A stretch of DNA of 32,559 nucleotides from Clostridiales bacterium (GTDB taxonomy: Bacteria; Bacillota; Clostridia; Oscillospirales; Acutalibacteraceae). Under the pieces are notes generated by a model that saw nothing but the letters and a program-made list of their open reading frames with translations, was not told the DNA's origin and made no database searches. The stretch lies in the NCBI GenBank assembly GCA_021199275.1, contig JAJQIJ010000002.1, positions 1 to 32,559 of the forward strand, given 5' to 3'. Of this stretch, positions 32,362 to 32,559 are shown piece after piece. The first letter of the stretch is position 1. Each line of letters begins with the position of its first letter. The position numbers and the translations under genes are program-made.

Positions 32362-32477
32362 GATGTGTTCATAAAAAAATAACTTGGAAAGAAAGTCCAC
32401 ACCTCTATATTTTACATAGGCGCTGGAAGTGGGTTACTGGAAACATTGAATGGAGTCAAGTCTCTGACAGGTTATAG

Positions 32478-32559
32478 TATTGGCTAAAAGAAAAACATGA
32501 CGAACGCGGCAACCCCACTTATATGGAATACAAGGACGGCGATTGGCAAAAGTGGGAAT
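32478..32559 (+). pseudogene. fragment of a DERGN/DGxW repeat protein at the window edge
   Basis: After a stop codon at 32475-32477 one frame reads WLKEKHDERGNPTYMEYKDG and then DWQKWE to the edge. This resembles proteins made of repeats of the type YDERGNxTYYExSDGxWxK found in gut Firmicutes; their function is unknown. No start codon or ribosome binding site precedes it, and the upstream frames are short, so it is either a decayed 5' end or a remnant. The gene, if real, continues beyond the window. Confidence 0.4.

Overview
The window looks like chromosome of an anaerobic Firmicute of class Clostridia, most likely Oscillospirales or Ruminococcaceae-like. This is inferred from the gene order of the division and cell wall cluster, the IreB-family gene, a T-box in front of pheS, a clostridial PheS with a Cys-rich insert, and secreted proteins with fibronectin-like tails. 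Promoters are sigma-A type, nearly all with a 17-bp spacer. The mDAP-type signature in MurE suggests a meso-diaminopimelate cell wall.

Left part, 1-6670. A strong promoter at 92-120 points off the left edge and is probably that of an rRNA operon. Next come three minus-strand units: a polysaccharide pyruvyl transferase-like protein, a secreted transglutaminase-like surface protein preceded by a possible 57-codon small gene, and an iron-dependent alcohol dehydrogenase. A divergent plus-strand GH33 sialidase without a signal peptide follows.

Middle part, 6810-13578. A zinc-ribbon membrane protein is followed by a T-box leader with a Phe specifier in front of pheS-pheT. Then come ireB, a short conserved-looking hypothetical protein, and a minus-strand GPH-family sugar:cation symporter.

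Main part, 13713-28275. A consensus promoter (TTGACA, 17 bp, TATAAT) and four decamer repeats lead into mraZ-rsmH-ftsL-ftsI(PASTA)-murE-murF-mraY-ftsW-murG-murA-ftsQ, then ftsZ with its own promoter. Together these make the lipid II precursor (MurA, MurE, MurF, MraY, MurG), polymerise and crosslink septal peptidoglycan (FtsW, the PASTA PBP), and build the divisome (FtsL, FtsQ, FtsZ). murD is absent from its usual place between mraY and ftsW, and ftsA is absent before ftsZ.

Right part, 28330-32559. A region with many GTTAAA and CTTTACA words separates ftsZ from a convergent GH38 alpha-mannosidase. Behind the mannosidase lie a small unknown gene and, at the right edge, a fragment of a DERGN-type repeat protein.

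The most interesting unexplained signals are four. (1) A ~90-nt element occurs twice on the minus strand, about 20 nt after a stop codon each time, at 317-405 and 31960-32049. (2) WalR-like direct repeats (TGTAAC-N5-TGTAAT) sit at the mraZ/symporter divergent region and across the ftsZ promoter. (3) A ten-bp-phased four-copy array before mraZ is a candidate MraZ operator. (4) Two overlapping perfect inverted repeats between ftsQ and ftsZ have pseudoknot topology.
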